Below, in pieces: positions 33,952 through 45,716 of a stretch of 64,000 bases of DNA (its first letter is position 1; every line of letters starts with the position of its first letter). Below the pieces are notes generated by a model that did no database searches, had not been told where the DNA came from, and saw nothing but the letters and a program-made list of their open reading frames with translations. Origin of the DNA: Rosellinia necatrix (Eukaryota > Ascomycota > Sordariomycetes > Xylariales > Xylariaceae); assembly GCA_021209875.1 (NCBI GenBank), contig JAGYVD010000006.1, positions 2,790,001-2,854,000 on the forward strand. The letters are read 5' to 3'. A program made the translations under genes and the position numbers.

Positions 33952-35699
33952 CTTGAGGTTGTTACCGGTCCAGCCTCGCTCTGTCTGCCTTTGTAGGGTT
34001 CAACACGGAAACTGTGGTGTGCTGACCCAAAAGGGGGAAAGGACGGCGGTGCAGCGTCCTTCTATATGGGGCGTCATGATGTTTGTCGATGGCGCCAGCA
34101 TGGCACTATATACTGAGAGCTTCCGCATTGTGCGGTCTGCGCCTGCGAGTGATCCTTCAATCATACCTCTCCGCCCGTGCCCCGCCCCCCCGGTCGTAAA
34201 CGAACTTGGACATTTCCGGGAGGAGAGGACAGGTGATGCTGGCGCTTGGAATCCTGACTCAGCCCTGCCCCGACCGAGCCGAGTAAGGCAAGCGGGCTCG
34301 TCCTCGCTGGCGCTGGCCGAGATGCCACCGACAACTAGGGGGGGGTTGCATTCTTGTCCTCCGTCATCAGCCATGCTGGCAAGGGGCTGTGTGGTGTTGA
34401 GAGCGAGCGGGCCGGCCCCCCTAACCCTTTGGACCATTTACTCATGCAGAGGCTAGAGCCGAGTCCGGTAGGTTGATTCTGCTCTCGCGGGCGAGGGAAC
34501 GGGTTTAATGCCGTAGGATTCGGTGCGCCATGCCACATCCGGGTCGCTATCTTTATGCTTGAAACAACCCAGATCGGGGCCGAGGGGGCCAATGCGGTTT
34601 CACGCGCTGTCTGTTCAGGACACACCACGGTATTTGTACATGCACATATATATATATATATATACCTAAGTATGTATAACTAACTACACGAGATCTGATT
34701 AGTAGTAGTAGTAGTAGTAACTGCTCGCCATGGTGATCCCCACGACTTTGAGATCCCAATCCGGATATCAACAGCCCCGGGACAAATGGCGTTCACCCAT
34801 CATCCACTTACTCGACTGACCAAGCTGACCCTGAAGACTAATCGTGCGATTTACTTACAAAGCGCCCCGCGTCAGAGATGCCAACACCTTCCTCCAATAG
34901 TTACCAGGATCTTAGAGGATTTTACAGGCGTGTTGAACCGAACCGAGGTACGGACCCCGGATGGACGTGGAGTGTTCAAGGTCGAGATGACACAGCCAAT
35001 CCCCCACTATAAGCATACAGTGGGATGAGAAAGATATAAATTATTCTTCTGTAGTATCCAAAGGCACCACGAGCCTGTCTAGCGTTGCACATGGGTCTGA
35101 TTTGGGGATTAAATGATGCACCGCATTCCCACTGGTGGCCCCTTTGTTGCTATATTTATCAACGATTACCCATGGTTGGTTGCTCCAGTCACTGTTCTCA
35201 CCTCGAATGACCCGGGGTAACAATCACAAATGGATTGGTGTGGAAGTCTATGACTGCGAGAATCGGTTCGTCCCAGTCTAGATATCAATTTGGTAGGTAG
35301 GTTAAGTACCTACCCAATGTGCTGGATTCCAGATGTCTAGCCCGGCCGGGACTCGTTCCTAGTGAAGCCGACTAACGAAATACAACACATAGAGTACGTC
35401 ATATGTACGACCTGAACTGTCGCCCACTAATATTAGATTCAACCTGACCTGCGTGCACATCGTGATCACCCTATCGTTCCATTGTGCATTCCCCCGATCT
35501 GACCAACACGAGTTTCGATCTGCTAACATGCCTAAACTTTCATAGGTTTCATATCGACCCCGTTTGAGGCGGATCGTGTTTCTCTTGAGGTTGTTTATGA
35601 CAGGGCAAACCCATACCCACTGGATTCCCCAACGCCTTCTGGTAGCCAAATATTATAGTAGGACGGCCTTAATCGCTCTCAGCAATGACAGCCTCCAGC
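33952..35699. other. Intergenic upstream of GH71
   Basis: No gene supported. It has a (TA)n run at about 34645-34664, a (AGT)n run at about 34700-34720 and a G8 run near 34339. Several overlapping open frames on both strands have no family features. Confidence 0.5.
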
Positions 35700-37340
35700 T
35701 TAGCCCCCCCTATCTTCCGTAAGATATGACCACGCCAGGGCACAAAGGGCAACGCCCACCAAGTATAGCCACCATACCAAGCCTATCACACCCTCTTCTA
35801 CTCCAAGCGCAAAGACATATCCCCCGACGGCCGGCCCGACCGCGCGGGCAAGACTAGCTAACATATTGCCTGCTCCGTGAACCGTACCCAACACCGTCTT
35901 CGTAGGGGCGGCTTCGGTAAGCAAGATGACGGTGCTCGGGATGGCCATCGTGCGCGCCATAATCTGCGCGCAGACGACGATGCCCAAGAACACCCACCTC
36001 GCGCTATGGTCTCCGGCCAGAAGCGACAGATACGGCGCCGCTACGTACGTCACGGGGAAGAGGAACAGCGCGACGCGGAAGACGCCCCTGGTGCCGATGC
36101 GCTTCTGGAGGCGCGGGTAGATAAGGAGTTGCAAGAGAATGCCGCCTATGCCGAACGCCGAAAGCCAGAGCCCGATTGTCGCCGATCGTAGGCCGAGACC
36201 GCCGGAGAAGGCAAAAATTGTCGCCTCGGCGTTGTCTGCTGGAGGGCTGCTCAAGTATACTGGGAAGATGTGCATGAACGCCGAATTATGTAGAGGTAAA
36301 AGGCCGAAGGAGACCAGCGCCGAGATACTCCTCCGGGTCCAAATTTTGCGGAACGGGACCTTTGCAGGCACTGTGGCGTTGATCGGAAACTCCGGCTTTT
36401 CGAGGCTGGAGTGGCTGTCGTTTATGAAAGCGCCCTCCTCGCCATCCTTTATCATGATATACTTATGGGACGCCGGCACCCTTCTCCATACTCGCATGAC
36501 AAGCCTCTTGATCCCCCTGCCGGCTTGGAGCCCCCAGTCACTATGCTCTTCTTTTCCTGGGAGGGTCTCTTTCAGCCCTAATGTGGCGAGAAACAACGAC
36601 ATGGCGAGGAGGAAGGCGTTTAGGAGTGCCGGTAGTGCGTAGGGATACTGAAGTGCCCACATGACACCTTCAGGGTTGCCGCTCGAATTGAAAATACCCT
36701 CCGGTCCGAACAACGCCGGCAGATTCACAACCGGTTCAGCAAGGCAGCCTCCTAATGCCAGACTCAACACCATGCCGGAGTTGAACACCAATGGCAAAAG
36801 GAGGAAGGCCTTGGTCTGGTACTTCCGCTCTCTGACGACCTCCGCCGTCACCGTTCTCATGATGCTCACGTTTCCATTAGCCAGACCCGCGAGTATTCTC
36901 CAGAACAACAAAGTTTCGAACGACTTTGATAACCCAAAGCCTATATTTGCGACCACTGAAATAGAGAGACCCCCTATTATTGAGAACCTCCTCCCGTGTT
37001 TATCGGATAATCGGCCCCATGGGAGACTAACGATGCACTGCGCTAAGGGAAATGCGGCCACGAGAATGCCTGAGTACTCGGAAATTCGAGCAGCTGAGCC
37101 GTCGGCCGAACTATCGTCATCTGAGGCAGGAATTATGGAGCGCACGAGGTAGAATATGTAGGGTAACAGACAAACGTTGGATAATGGCTCCGACAGCCTA
37201 CACAGGGCCAAAATGAATAGTTGGTCTTTGTTGGGCAAATCTCGCCATCGGATCTCAGGGGCTGCCTTGGGAGTAGTATCCAGAGGGCGAGGCGCCTCCC
37301 GTTCCGTCTCTTTCGAGGGCGTAATTCTAGAGGGTTGACT
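35700..37340 (-). CDS. MFS transporter, ZIFL/YCR023C-like
   Basis: Major-facilitator transporter; the recognisable body is uninterrupted from EIRWRDLPNKDQLFILALCRL to WSYLTEDRGG. MFS motif A appears as WGRLSDKHGRR, followed by RILAGLANGNVSIMRT, GMVLSLALGGCLA, a long cytoplasmic loop after helix 6 (EEHSDWGLQAGRGIKRLV to DSHSSLEKP), and a second six-helix half. The pattern resembles fungal YCR023C-like and plant ZIFL carriers; substrates in fungi are unknown. The true start is unclear: no ATG lies in this frame before a stop. One possibility is a tiny first exon ending in the ATG at 37444-37442, spliced by GTAAGT to AGT at 37340. The coordinate given uses that acceptor. Confidence 0.8.
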   Translation of the reverse strand, partial: SQPSRITPSKETEREAPRPLDTTPKAAPEIRWRDLPNKDQLFILALCRLSEPLSNVCLLPYIFYLVRSIIPASDDDSSADGSAARISEYSGILVAAFPLAQCIVSLPWGRLSDKHGRRFSIIGGLSISVVANIGFGLSKSFETLLFWRILAGLANGNVSIMRTVTAEVVRERKYQTKAFLLLPLVFNSGMVLSLALGGCLAEPVVNLPALFGPEGIFNSSGNPEGVMWALQYPYALPALLNAFLLAMSLFLATLGLKETLPGKEEHSDWGLQAGRGIKRLVMRVWRRVPASHKYIMIKDGEEGAFINDSHSSLEKPEFPINATVPAKVPFRKIWTRRSISALVSFGLLPLHNSAFMHIFPVYLSSPPADNAEATIFAFSGGLGLRSATIGLWLSAFGIGGILLQLLIYPRLQKRIGTRGVFRVALFLFPVTYVAAPYLSLLAGDHSARWVFLGIVVCAQIMARTMAIPSTVILLTEAAPTKTVLGTVHGAGNMLASLARAVGPAVGGYVFALGVEEGVIGLVWWLYLVGVALCALAWSYLTEDRGG

Positions 37341-38435
37341 CTCGGTATCTTGAAAGTGTCAACGTCCAATTAATTCTCATGTTACCTATACCGGTCGTCG
37401 CATACATAACGTGGGGGCACCGGCGAGCGAGCTTCACTTACCATTTGACGAGGATGCCTCTCCTCCTTGCGGCCAATATCGAGTCATCCCGAGACTCATC
37501 CAGTGACGGTAAGCAACCCCTCCAGATCGGATTATTTCGATCGTCAAACTTCAGAGAGGATATCTGGCCGGTGTCCCCCCAATCCGAAGCAGCTGCACCT
37601 ATACACAAATATCCCAAATCCCAACTCATGTGACATTTGCGACGCAAACAATTCTTTATATGGCGTCGCACATATGCTACCTGGACATGTGAAAGCCTGT
37701 TCGCTTCCAGCAATGTAGCGCTGCATAATGATGCTCTCCTTAGCATAATGACATTTATGTCTATATGATGCTGAACGCAATCTTCCGATTACCCAGCCTC
37801 CGCAAAATAAATTGCAACTCTCACCCCATTCGGACGGCTTGAAAGCATAGGATTGCCATGAATTGACAAATCGGGCCATCTTGAGTAACGTACTGCCTCT
37901 ATTTAACCGGTACCCCTCAAGCGACTCATTTCTTTCTAAAGACGTTTGTCTATCTATGTCTTAATACCAGATTGTTGTATACCTTACACGACTGCACCAA
38001 GACCATCCCTACCCTCCAGGCTTGATCTTAAAAACAGGGAGTGAAGGGGATTGGCCGGCTCTTTATCTCGTAGGCACCATATATAACTTAGAACTTTGGT
38101 CCCATCGCCTCGGGTGATCCGGCATAACAATGCAACACCTGCACCCAGCACATATGCGGGGAATAGGTATAACAAGGGCCTGTTAGTATATTGGAGGCAA
38201 TATAAAAGATGGTAAGAAGGGACAAGTAAACACCGCGGTCACATTTCACTAGGTAATCCCCGCCACGTTCTTGGAATTCTGTAATATCAAATTAGCTTCG
38301 CCGGTCTAATAAACTTAGTCACCGTTTATCGTTCCACCACGACGCAAAGTTGCTCAAGGTTCAAGATTATAGTCGAATAGGCGATTTATCGTTTTCGTTA
38401 GATTCCCGATTTGAAATATCATATCCGTGGTTGCG
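37341..38435. promoter_or_regulatory. Upstream region between the two divergent MFS genes
   Basis: Should contain both promoters and probably the first exon of the ZIFL-like gene. An open frame at 37438-37746 on the minus strand has no recognisable domain and is not called. No repeat of note. Confidence 0.45.
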
Positions 38436-39363
38436 ATGAAGACGCCCAGTAAAGCCGTCCTCCGACTACACCTCCTCTGCGCTTTCTTTGCCCTCGGGTC
38501 CTTCGTCTGGGGGTGAGTTTTCCTATGCTACCAACATGCGCGAGTGCTGAGATATAGCCTCCTGCAATACCAACTCAGAATCGCGTAGTGTAAACGAGAA
38601 CCCCTCCCCACTTGATACTATCTTCACATACCATCCGAGCAGCCGCCCCGACCTTCCTCCTGTGATTGCTGCATCTCCGGGTGATGTATGAATGGTTCTC
38701 ACAACTGGCTAATTCTCTTCGCCCTGCCTAGATATAATGTCGGCATTCTCTCATCGGTGCTCGTGCACCCGGGTTTCAGGCGCACCATGGGCTATCCTAC
38801 AGCCTCACAAAAAGGAGCTATCACCGCCATATACTACCTGGGCACATGGGCGAGCTACATCTTCATCTCGCACCCCGCCAGTGACCGCATGGGCCGGCGT
38901 TACGCGGCTCTTGTCGGAATCACCATCGTCGCCGTTGGTACGGCGTTCGAGTCCGGGGCGAGCGGCCCGGGGGCATATTCCATGGTGATCGCGGGCCGTA
39001 TCATATCCGGGGTCGGCATTGGGATGGTGTCTACTTCCGTCCCATTATATCAGAGGTTCGTTTGACCCGTATTGATGATGATATTATTTCCTCCCTTTCC
39101 CCCTTTCCCCATTTCCCCCTTTCTATTTCTCACTTATGCTGGCTGATACAACAATAAGCGCGATCCAAGACCAGGACTCGCTTTCCTCTACCTATAACAC
39201 TTAGACATTGTAATTCTCATCAGCGCCATCGCCAAAGTTGTGCTAACAAGTCATATACAGCGAAGTAGCACCGGCCGGCAAGCGAGGACAATACGTCGTT
39301 CTGAACCACGTCGGGTTCGTCGTCGGACTAGCAACCGGATTCTGGTAAGTAATTGCACATACA

Positions 39364-39415
<52 letters not shown>

Positions 39416-40077
39416 GACATCAGCGCGAATATTTCCAAGAGCGACTAATCCGGCTCGACGGCTAGCCGCTGACTCGTCTTGCTAGGGTCGGATACGGCGT
39501 GACATTCTGGAGCAGCACGGCCTACGGACAGTCCGTATCCTGGCGCTTCTCTCTCGCCGCCAACCTGGTCCCGAGCGTCGCCTTCGGCATCGGGCTACCG
39601 TTCCTCCCCGAGACGTAAGTGACAGGGCGATCTACCCAGAAACGCTTACCCTCCCCCCTCCCTTTCCCCCCCGTCTCCATCGCGGCTCCGTAGCGAGCGA
39701 TGAGTAACTAAACCCCCCGTGTCCGGGGAGATGTGCAGGCCCCGATGGCTGACCGAGCACGGCCGCCACGAGCGGGCCCTGCGCTCGCTCCACTGGCTGC
39801 GCGAGGGCAGCTTTACCAACGAGCAGATCCACCTCGAGCTCGCGCGCATCCGCGACGACGTCGACGCGCACCGCGGCTCGGGCGCGAGCTGGCTCTCGCT
39901 CTTCACGGACCCGGACTTGTTCAGCCGGCTGTGGCGGGCCTCTCTCCTCCAGTTCATGGCGCAGATGGTGAGTTTGTGTGAAAGCTCGAGGCGTCCACGT
40001 CTACGCCGAGACAGTTGCTTTTTTTTTTTTTTTTTTCCCCAAGCGAGAACAAAAAAGAATAGGCTTGAATATTCAAC

Positions 40078-40108
<31 letters not shown>

Positions 40109-41441
40109 GTGGTGGTTCGAAGTGCGGCGCCGCCGCAATGAAATACTACCTTCCCACACTCCTACAGAAACTCGGGCTGTCGACGCGCATAGCGCTGTTG
40201 GCAGGCGGCATTGAGGTGAGATCGAGTTTAGTTCCTGAACCTGAAGACCTTGCCCTCCCCTTACCGGGGACCATTTCACTCCCCCTTCCCTCCAGAGCAC
40301 CATACTTGAATCCCCTTTTATCCCCCCCCCCCCCCTGCCGGCCAACGAGTCGCCTGACCTCGCGAACGTAGTCGACCTTGAAAATCGTCATGACAATCAT
40401 TGAAATGCTGCTCATCGATCGCCTCGGAAGGCGGATCACTCTCGTCTCGGGGACGCTCGCCATGGGGTTCGCGCTCTTGGTACGTTCCCGACATCCCGCC
40501 TAGATTTGCCTCGAGCAGGGCGGCCATGGTAATGCCACCGTGCTAATGATCGATGTCTGCGCCAAAACTCAGATCAACGGTGTGCTGGGCCAAGTTTACC
40601 CGGCCAACACCAACCGCGGCGCCGACGTGGTTTGTGTGGTCTTCATCTTTGTGTACGCGTTGGGTTATAGCATGGGGTTCGGACCGGCTGCATGGGTATA
40701 CGGATCGGAGGTGAGCCTGGCATTCATATGTTTGTTCTGTTATCTTCGCTCATACGAGCCGTCCTCCCCGACCGCCGTGGATCTTCGCATATATTGCACA
40801 TCCGAGTTATTCGAAACGACATCTCCCCAGAAATGCGATGCGAGCCTCTCTCTCCCCTTTCCCCCCCCCCTCCCTTTCCTTCTTTCTACTCCCCTTTTCT
40901 TTCCCTCCCCCTTACCACGCGACAAGGGGGAGGGGAAAAAAAAAAAAAAAGAAAAACAGTAAAAGCAATAGCAAAGCAACTAACCACCACCCCACCAAAT
41001 AGATCTTCCCCACTGCCGTCCGCGCGCGCGGTCTCAACTTCTCGGCCTCGGGCAGCTCCGTCGGCTCCATCGTCGCGGCGCAGGTATGGCCCGTCGGCAT
41101 CGAGGCCATCGGGTCCAACATCTACTTCTTTTTCATGGTCATCAATTTCATCTGCATTCCCGTACGTACGTTCCTTTCCTCCAGCAACGGAGTAAAGGAA
41201 ATGAGATCAAAAAAAAAAAAAAAAAAAGGGAGTGATCTCAATTGATGACAACATCGCTAACACGTCTCCGGATATCCAGATCATCCTGCTCTTCTACCCC
41301 GAGACGAAGGGCGTCTCTTTAGAAGACATGGATCTCCTGTTCAAGGGCGGCCGGCTCCTTGGTTCGCAAGACGAGGAGGTCGACGAGCCTGCCGCCATGA
41401 ATCCGGGTCTTCCTAGACCCTCGGCTCGTGCGGCGAGTTAG
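38436..41441 (+). CDS. MFS sugar transporter, ten exons
   Basis: Twelve-helix sugar porter. Exons: 38436-38512, 38732-39055, 39261-39344, 39486-39614, 39739-39967, 40123-40215, 40372-40479, 40573-40710, 41003-41161, 41280-41441; 500 aa with all phases closing. Family marks are WGYNVGILSS after helix 1, SDRMGRRYAAL (motif A), RIISGVGIGMVSTSVPLYQSE, LPETPRWL at the end of helix 6, AMKYYLPTLLQKLGL, LIDRLGRRITL, and the final YPETKGVSLEDMD. Several introns carry low-complexity DNA: (CA)n(TA)n near 39358-39415, T20 and (CGT)n near 40018-40110, C14 near 40323, A15 near 40937 and A20 near 41209. The usual PESPR is PETPR here. Substrate cannot be told. Confidence 0.9.
39358..39415. repeat. (CA)n(TA)n microsatellite in a sugar-transporter intron
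   Basis: ACACAC run passing directly into TATATA, inside intron 3. Confidence 0.9.
40017..40110. repeat. T-run and (CGT)n microsatellite in a sugar-transporter intron
   Basis: About twenty T at 40018-40036 and nine or so CGT units at 40082-40108, both within intron 5. Confidence 0.85.
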
Positions 41442-41845
41442 CCGGCCACGAAACCAAGACCAGTCACATCCCCTATCTTCGCTTAGTATACATAACGGAG
41501 GATGCAGATGTGGATATTATATATATATATATATATATAACTAGTGTAATGCGGAGTAACCAAGAAGAACCATGATCTTTATGCCCAACGTCCCTACCTA
41601 TACCAATACGAAATGACAATACTTTCATGCGCCTTTCGCTTTGGTGGGTGCAGTAGCGATAATCTCATGAGTATCTCGTATGAACTGGAGCGGTGAGGGG
41701 AAAAAAAAAAAAAAAAACCAGCAAAACGGAAATCGAATTTGGTATCTACCAGACGCCAACCATGCCTCATTCCATGTAGAGAATGCCACAAATAAATATG
41801 CTTTACAACGTATGCCTCTGATTCTCCCACTCTCCCTTCCGAGCC
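41442..41845. other. Intergenic between convergent sugar transporter and dysferlin-peroxin genes
   Basis: (TA)n run at about 41517-41540 and an A-run at about 41700-41717. No gene. Confidence 0.5.
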
Positions 41846-43782
41846 TCATTCGAGACCCATTTGCGCGTCGTCGCCAATGCCCCACTGTCCCTGCTCCCTC
41901 TGGTGTCCCTGAATTTCTAGCTCCAACGCGGGATCCAAGGTGCTGTCCCCGTCATTCGATCGCAGGCTAGCCGTCTCGCTCGCTCTCCTAGTGCGTTGCA
42001 TCCCGCTTGTCGTACGGCGGCGGATCGACGAGCCTGGGAACCGAAACTTCGCCGACTTAGAGGATGTGCTCAGGAGCGAGGCCGCGTCGTCGTCGCCTTT
42101 CCCTTTACCATCCGAGTTTATGGTCTCGGGGGCCGATGTTGATAGTGTATCCGGATCAGGACTATCGGGAATCGGCGACACTATAGGTTGTGGCCGTGCC
42201 GGCAATGCCGGTGGTGTTGGCTGGGGCGAGTCGTCTTCTCCTACTTCGACTAGTTCCGCGTCGCGATACCACTTCCGCCTTCTCGTCCAGCGACCCCATC
42301 CGTCGTTGCCTCTGCGGCCGTTCTGCCACTGCAGAGGTAGGTTGTTAGCAGGCCCGAGTCACTGGCATGGTGATGACGCACCTTGTTATCATAGAAGATC
42401 CAGCCCATCCGCCCCGCCTCGCTGTCGTAATCTGCTTCATCCATGTCCACCACGCCGTCAACCCGCCATTTGCCACCCTTGACCCACCTCCATTTCGCAC
42501 GGCCATCCTCTACCTCGGGCAACTCGAAGTCTTCTTTTGGCGGGACCGGGTTATTCTGCTCATCTGTCCAGGCGCTACGCTCGTAAGCAAACAGGCTGTT
42601 CGTCCACCCTAAACCCAGCCATCGTCGTTGGTTCTCGTAGAGTATAAAGGTAAAGCGGACCCCCGAGTCTTTCGACCCCAACCGACTGCGCTTGAGCGCC
42701 TCAGTCAAGGCAGAGGAAGATATCTTAGCCGCCTCGTGCGCCCGCTTTTGCTGTGTTGCGCCGTTGGGAATCCCCTTTGGTTGTCCCTGTGGGACTTTCA
42801 GTGGTCCTTCGAATTCCAGACCGGTTATCCATCGAGCCAACTTTCGCACAGTTGCGCTCCTCCAGAGCAACGTTCGTGTTACTCCACAAACCTTAGAGTG
42901 CCAACTGAGCACCACCGTGCCGACAACGAGAACAACCCTCTTCGTTGTGATGATGCGCAGGGGGGGCATGGTCAATGCAATCCAGATGGGAGTAACAGCA
43001 AAAATGCGCACGAAAAGGGTTGTGAGCGCGGGCCGGGTTGTTGCACTGGTGGCGGTGCGCTGGGTAGACAGGAAATCCGTCATCTCGAGAAGAGGCTCGA
43101 GTAGGATATTGCAACGTGATGTGAGGACTTTGACGGTATCGACGATCTCGTCCAGTGTCTTCTGGTGCCGGGTGCCGGTGATCTCGCTCGCATTCCTCTG
43201 GTGCGCCGGACCGGCTGGGTTGCCAGTGGAGGCGGCATTGCCAGCCCTTTTCTTATCCTTGCTGTTGGCCGGACTGGGATGCTCGGGTCGGCCGCTGCTC
43301 GAGAGGGGGCTGTAGCGGCGGGCATACATGCCGGCTATGATGCCGAGGACGCCGACGATGGGGCCGGCGAAACGGATGACAGTATCACCATATTGCACGA
43401 CGGCCCAGAAGACGACAAGCAAGAGGAAGCTTTCCCAGGGGTCGCCGGTGGTCCAGCTCAGCAGACCGACGAGTTTATTCAGCGGGAGCAGGAAGGGGTG
43501 GCTGTAGGCGAGGGCGCGGGTGACCTGGGGGGGCGTGGCCAGAAGCAAGGGTGACTTCTGGTGGACGAGAATGGTAGAGGTACGCTTGGCAGCGGCGGCG
43601 GCGGCGGGAGAGGAGAGATTCGCGGGCGAGAAAGAGGCATAGGTCGGTGGCGCATACGAGGGAGACGGGAAGTTGGCGGCCGAGGAGGAGGCAGACACGG
43701 GTGTGGATGAGAGAGGATTGGCGACAATGTCGGCGTCGACGTCGGCGCGGGGCGTTGACCTGGGAGCCGACATGTGCGTCAT
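41846..43782 (-). CDS. PEX28-32-type peroxin with dysferlin domain
   Basis: Membrane protein of the PEX23/PEX30 group, which acts at ER-peroxisome contacts and sets peroxisome number and size. Exons are 43782-42382 and 42328-41846; 627 aa. After a Ser/Ala/Pro-rich leader, hydrophobic segments near residues 85-150 (SFLLLVVFWAVVQYG, PIVGVLGIIAGMYARRY) and 265-320 anchor it. The dysferlin-N part begins near 374 with FTFILYENQRRWLGLGWT, FAYERSAWTDE, ... KWRWVKGGKWRVD, GWIFYDNK. The dysferlin-C part starts exon 2 (GWGRWTRRRKWYRDAELVE). The tail is Ser/Asp-rich and disordered. Whether it equals yeast Pex28/29 or Pex30/31/32 cannot be said. PEX11, another peroxisome-number gene, lies about 19 kb away. 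Confidence 0.88.
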
Positions 43783-43902
43783 CCAAGGTATATCCTACGA
43801 TGGACAAGGAGAGGATGCATGTCAGTTATGTATGATAGAATAGAATAGAATAGGATAGGAATAGAATGGATGGTGGTCCCGGAATGGAGGGGCGTAATTA
43901 TT

Positions 43903-43952
43903 GGGTGGTAATGTGGTAATGTGGTAATGTTGTAATGTGGTGATGTGGTAGT
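43903..43952. repeat. 9-bp tandem array, unit GTGGTAATG
   Basis: About four units with small changes, upstream of the dysferlin-peroxin gene. Confidence 0.85.
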
Positions 43953-44451
43953 TGGTTGGTGCAATGATGAGGGTGATCTGGTAAACGTTGGTAGTGTATA
44001 TTAAGTTATGAGGGCGATGAAAATGATATTATTGTCCGAGCGTCTCTGCACCCAGCACTCATGGCTAGACTTTGGACCCTCGACTGTTATTGTCGTTGTT
44101 GAGAGGGTGGGGAAGGGGAAGAAGAGTGACGATATGATCTGATCATTGAAGGGTTGAGGCGGCCAAGACGAGTCGAGTAGTTCACTGACGTCGCTCACTG
44201 TTAACCAGTCCGCTAACCGGTCCGCTAACCAACTGAGCCAACTAACCAGCCAGGCAACTATTCCCTCCTGGGGAAGTAAACAATCCGAATATCGGTAGGG
44301 ATAATTAGGGTGGGTATGTCTGTCTTGTGCAGGGGAAGGATGGATGTAGGCATGTGTAAAGTAAAGTAAGTTATATGGAGAAGGCTAGATCGACGCGCAG
44401 TCAGTCAAACGAAATCCATCCGACTTACAATCGCGGCCATCAAGGGCTGGA

Positions 44452-44535
44452 TAAGGTAGGTACTATCTATGTATGTGGATAGATAGGTAGTTGTGTAGGT
44501 AGGTAGGTAGGTAGGTAGGTAGGTAGGTTAGGTAG
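44452..44535. repeat. (GGTA)n / TAGG tract
   Basis: A clean run of GTAG units, the purest example in the window of the dispersed TAGGTA sequence. Confidence 0.9.
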
Positions 44536-44779
44536 GAAAGTCAGGAAAGTCGGGAACCAGAAAGCCCGCAAAGTAAGTTGCTTGACACATGCAGTCGGTA
44601 CTACCCAAGTAGATACTAAAGTACGCATGTACCTCGCAACTACCTCAGATGGCACGTCCACGAGACATTACCTAACGGGGCCCGTCCTGTATGGTCGTGT
44701 AGTTGGGGAGTCGTTGTCGCCGACTAGTTAGGTGGTCCGGAGTAAGGAGGTGAGCAGTCCCGTACCCGCCAGGTGAAAT

Positions 44780-44827
44780 CAAGGCAACAAAGGCAACAAA
44801 GGCAACAAAGGCAATAAAGGCAAGAAA
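44780..44827. repeat. 9-bp tandem array, unit AAAGGCAAC
   Basis: About five units, the last two diverged. Confidence 0.85.
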
Positions 44828-45716
44828 ACTTACCATACAGGTAGCTAGCTTACTTACATATGGCAGCTGCGAAGTAGATGCTTGACTTAGGTAAGTACGT
44901 AGCAACTACCTAAAGATCTGGTCCCTCCCTGCCTATGCACCTGATTAATACTGGAGGACAGAGGCATTGAAGCCGAGGTTACAGCTGATGGTATGTAGTG
45001 TATTACTCTAGTCAGGTTCAGCGACGATGACAACGCTATCTCATGTAAGGAACTACCTACTTAGGTAGGTCAGGTAGGTTAGATAAGTTCATTTACATAG
45101 CGCTGATTCCCATCGCTTTCAATGAAGCGATTTGTTCCGTTTGCGTTGCGTCGTCAGAAGCAGGACGAAAGTATCCGAGCACTTGATGCAGATTGTCGAC
45201 TTATACACCGGCTATCTTCCAGCAACGACCTACATATGCGAGACACACGGTTAAGTACCTAAGTAAGTAAGACCAATAGCGACATAAACGGGTGACTGGT
45301 AGGAGAGATTGAAGGTACCTAGGTAGTTACACAGGTAGGGGACATATGCGCCCCATATTGTTGGTGCCGACCATGAGGCTTGGCATTATCACATGCCAAC
45401 CCGTCCACACTAAAGTTGTCCCCAGGTACAGTACCTGCACTGACACCTAATCATGATTTAAACAGGCCCAGAAGGTTTATAGAAATGTTGTTGTTATATA
45501 AGTTATATTAGTTATATTAGCGTAGTAAAGTAGTTCCGGGGCAGATCTGTTCTCTTAGCCCTTGTTCTCTCTGCCTACCCTCCCACCAGAGATTTATATG
45601 CCATTTCCTGCTGGGTGTAAAGGCGGCCGCTGGCCCCAGAACGCCACGCAAATCAACCACTATTCTGAATTTTTAATTAAGCAAATCACCAGGCACGCTC
45701 ATCCTTTGCGTTCCCC

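Larger units (their letters stand above)
43783..45716. other. Intergenic upstream of dysferlin-peroxin gene, repeat-rich
   Basis: No gene supported. Holds a GAATA pentamer run near 43836-43866, two different 9-bp tandem arrays (annotated separately), and GGTA/TAGG repeats at 44452-44535 and near 45050-45090. Confidence 0.55.

Noticed and set aside
37438..37746. Minus-strand frame of about 100 codons upstream of the ZIFL-like gene
   Set aside because: Would be a tempting N-terminus but does not splice in phase to the transporter without a stop; no family match.
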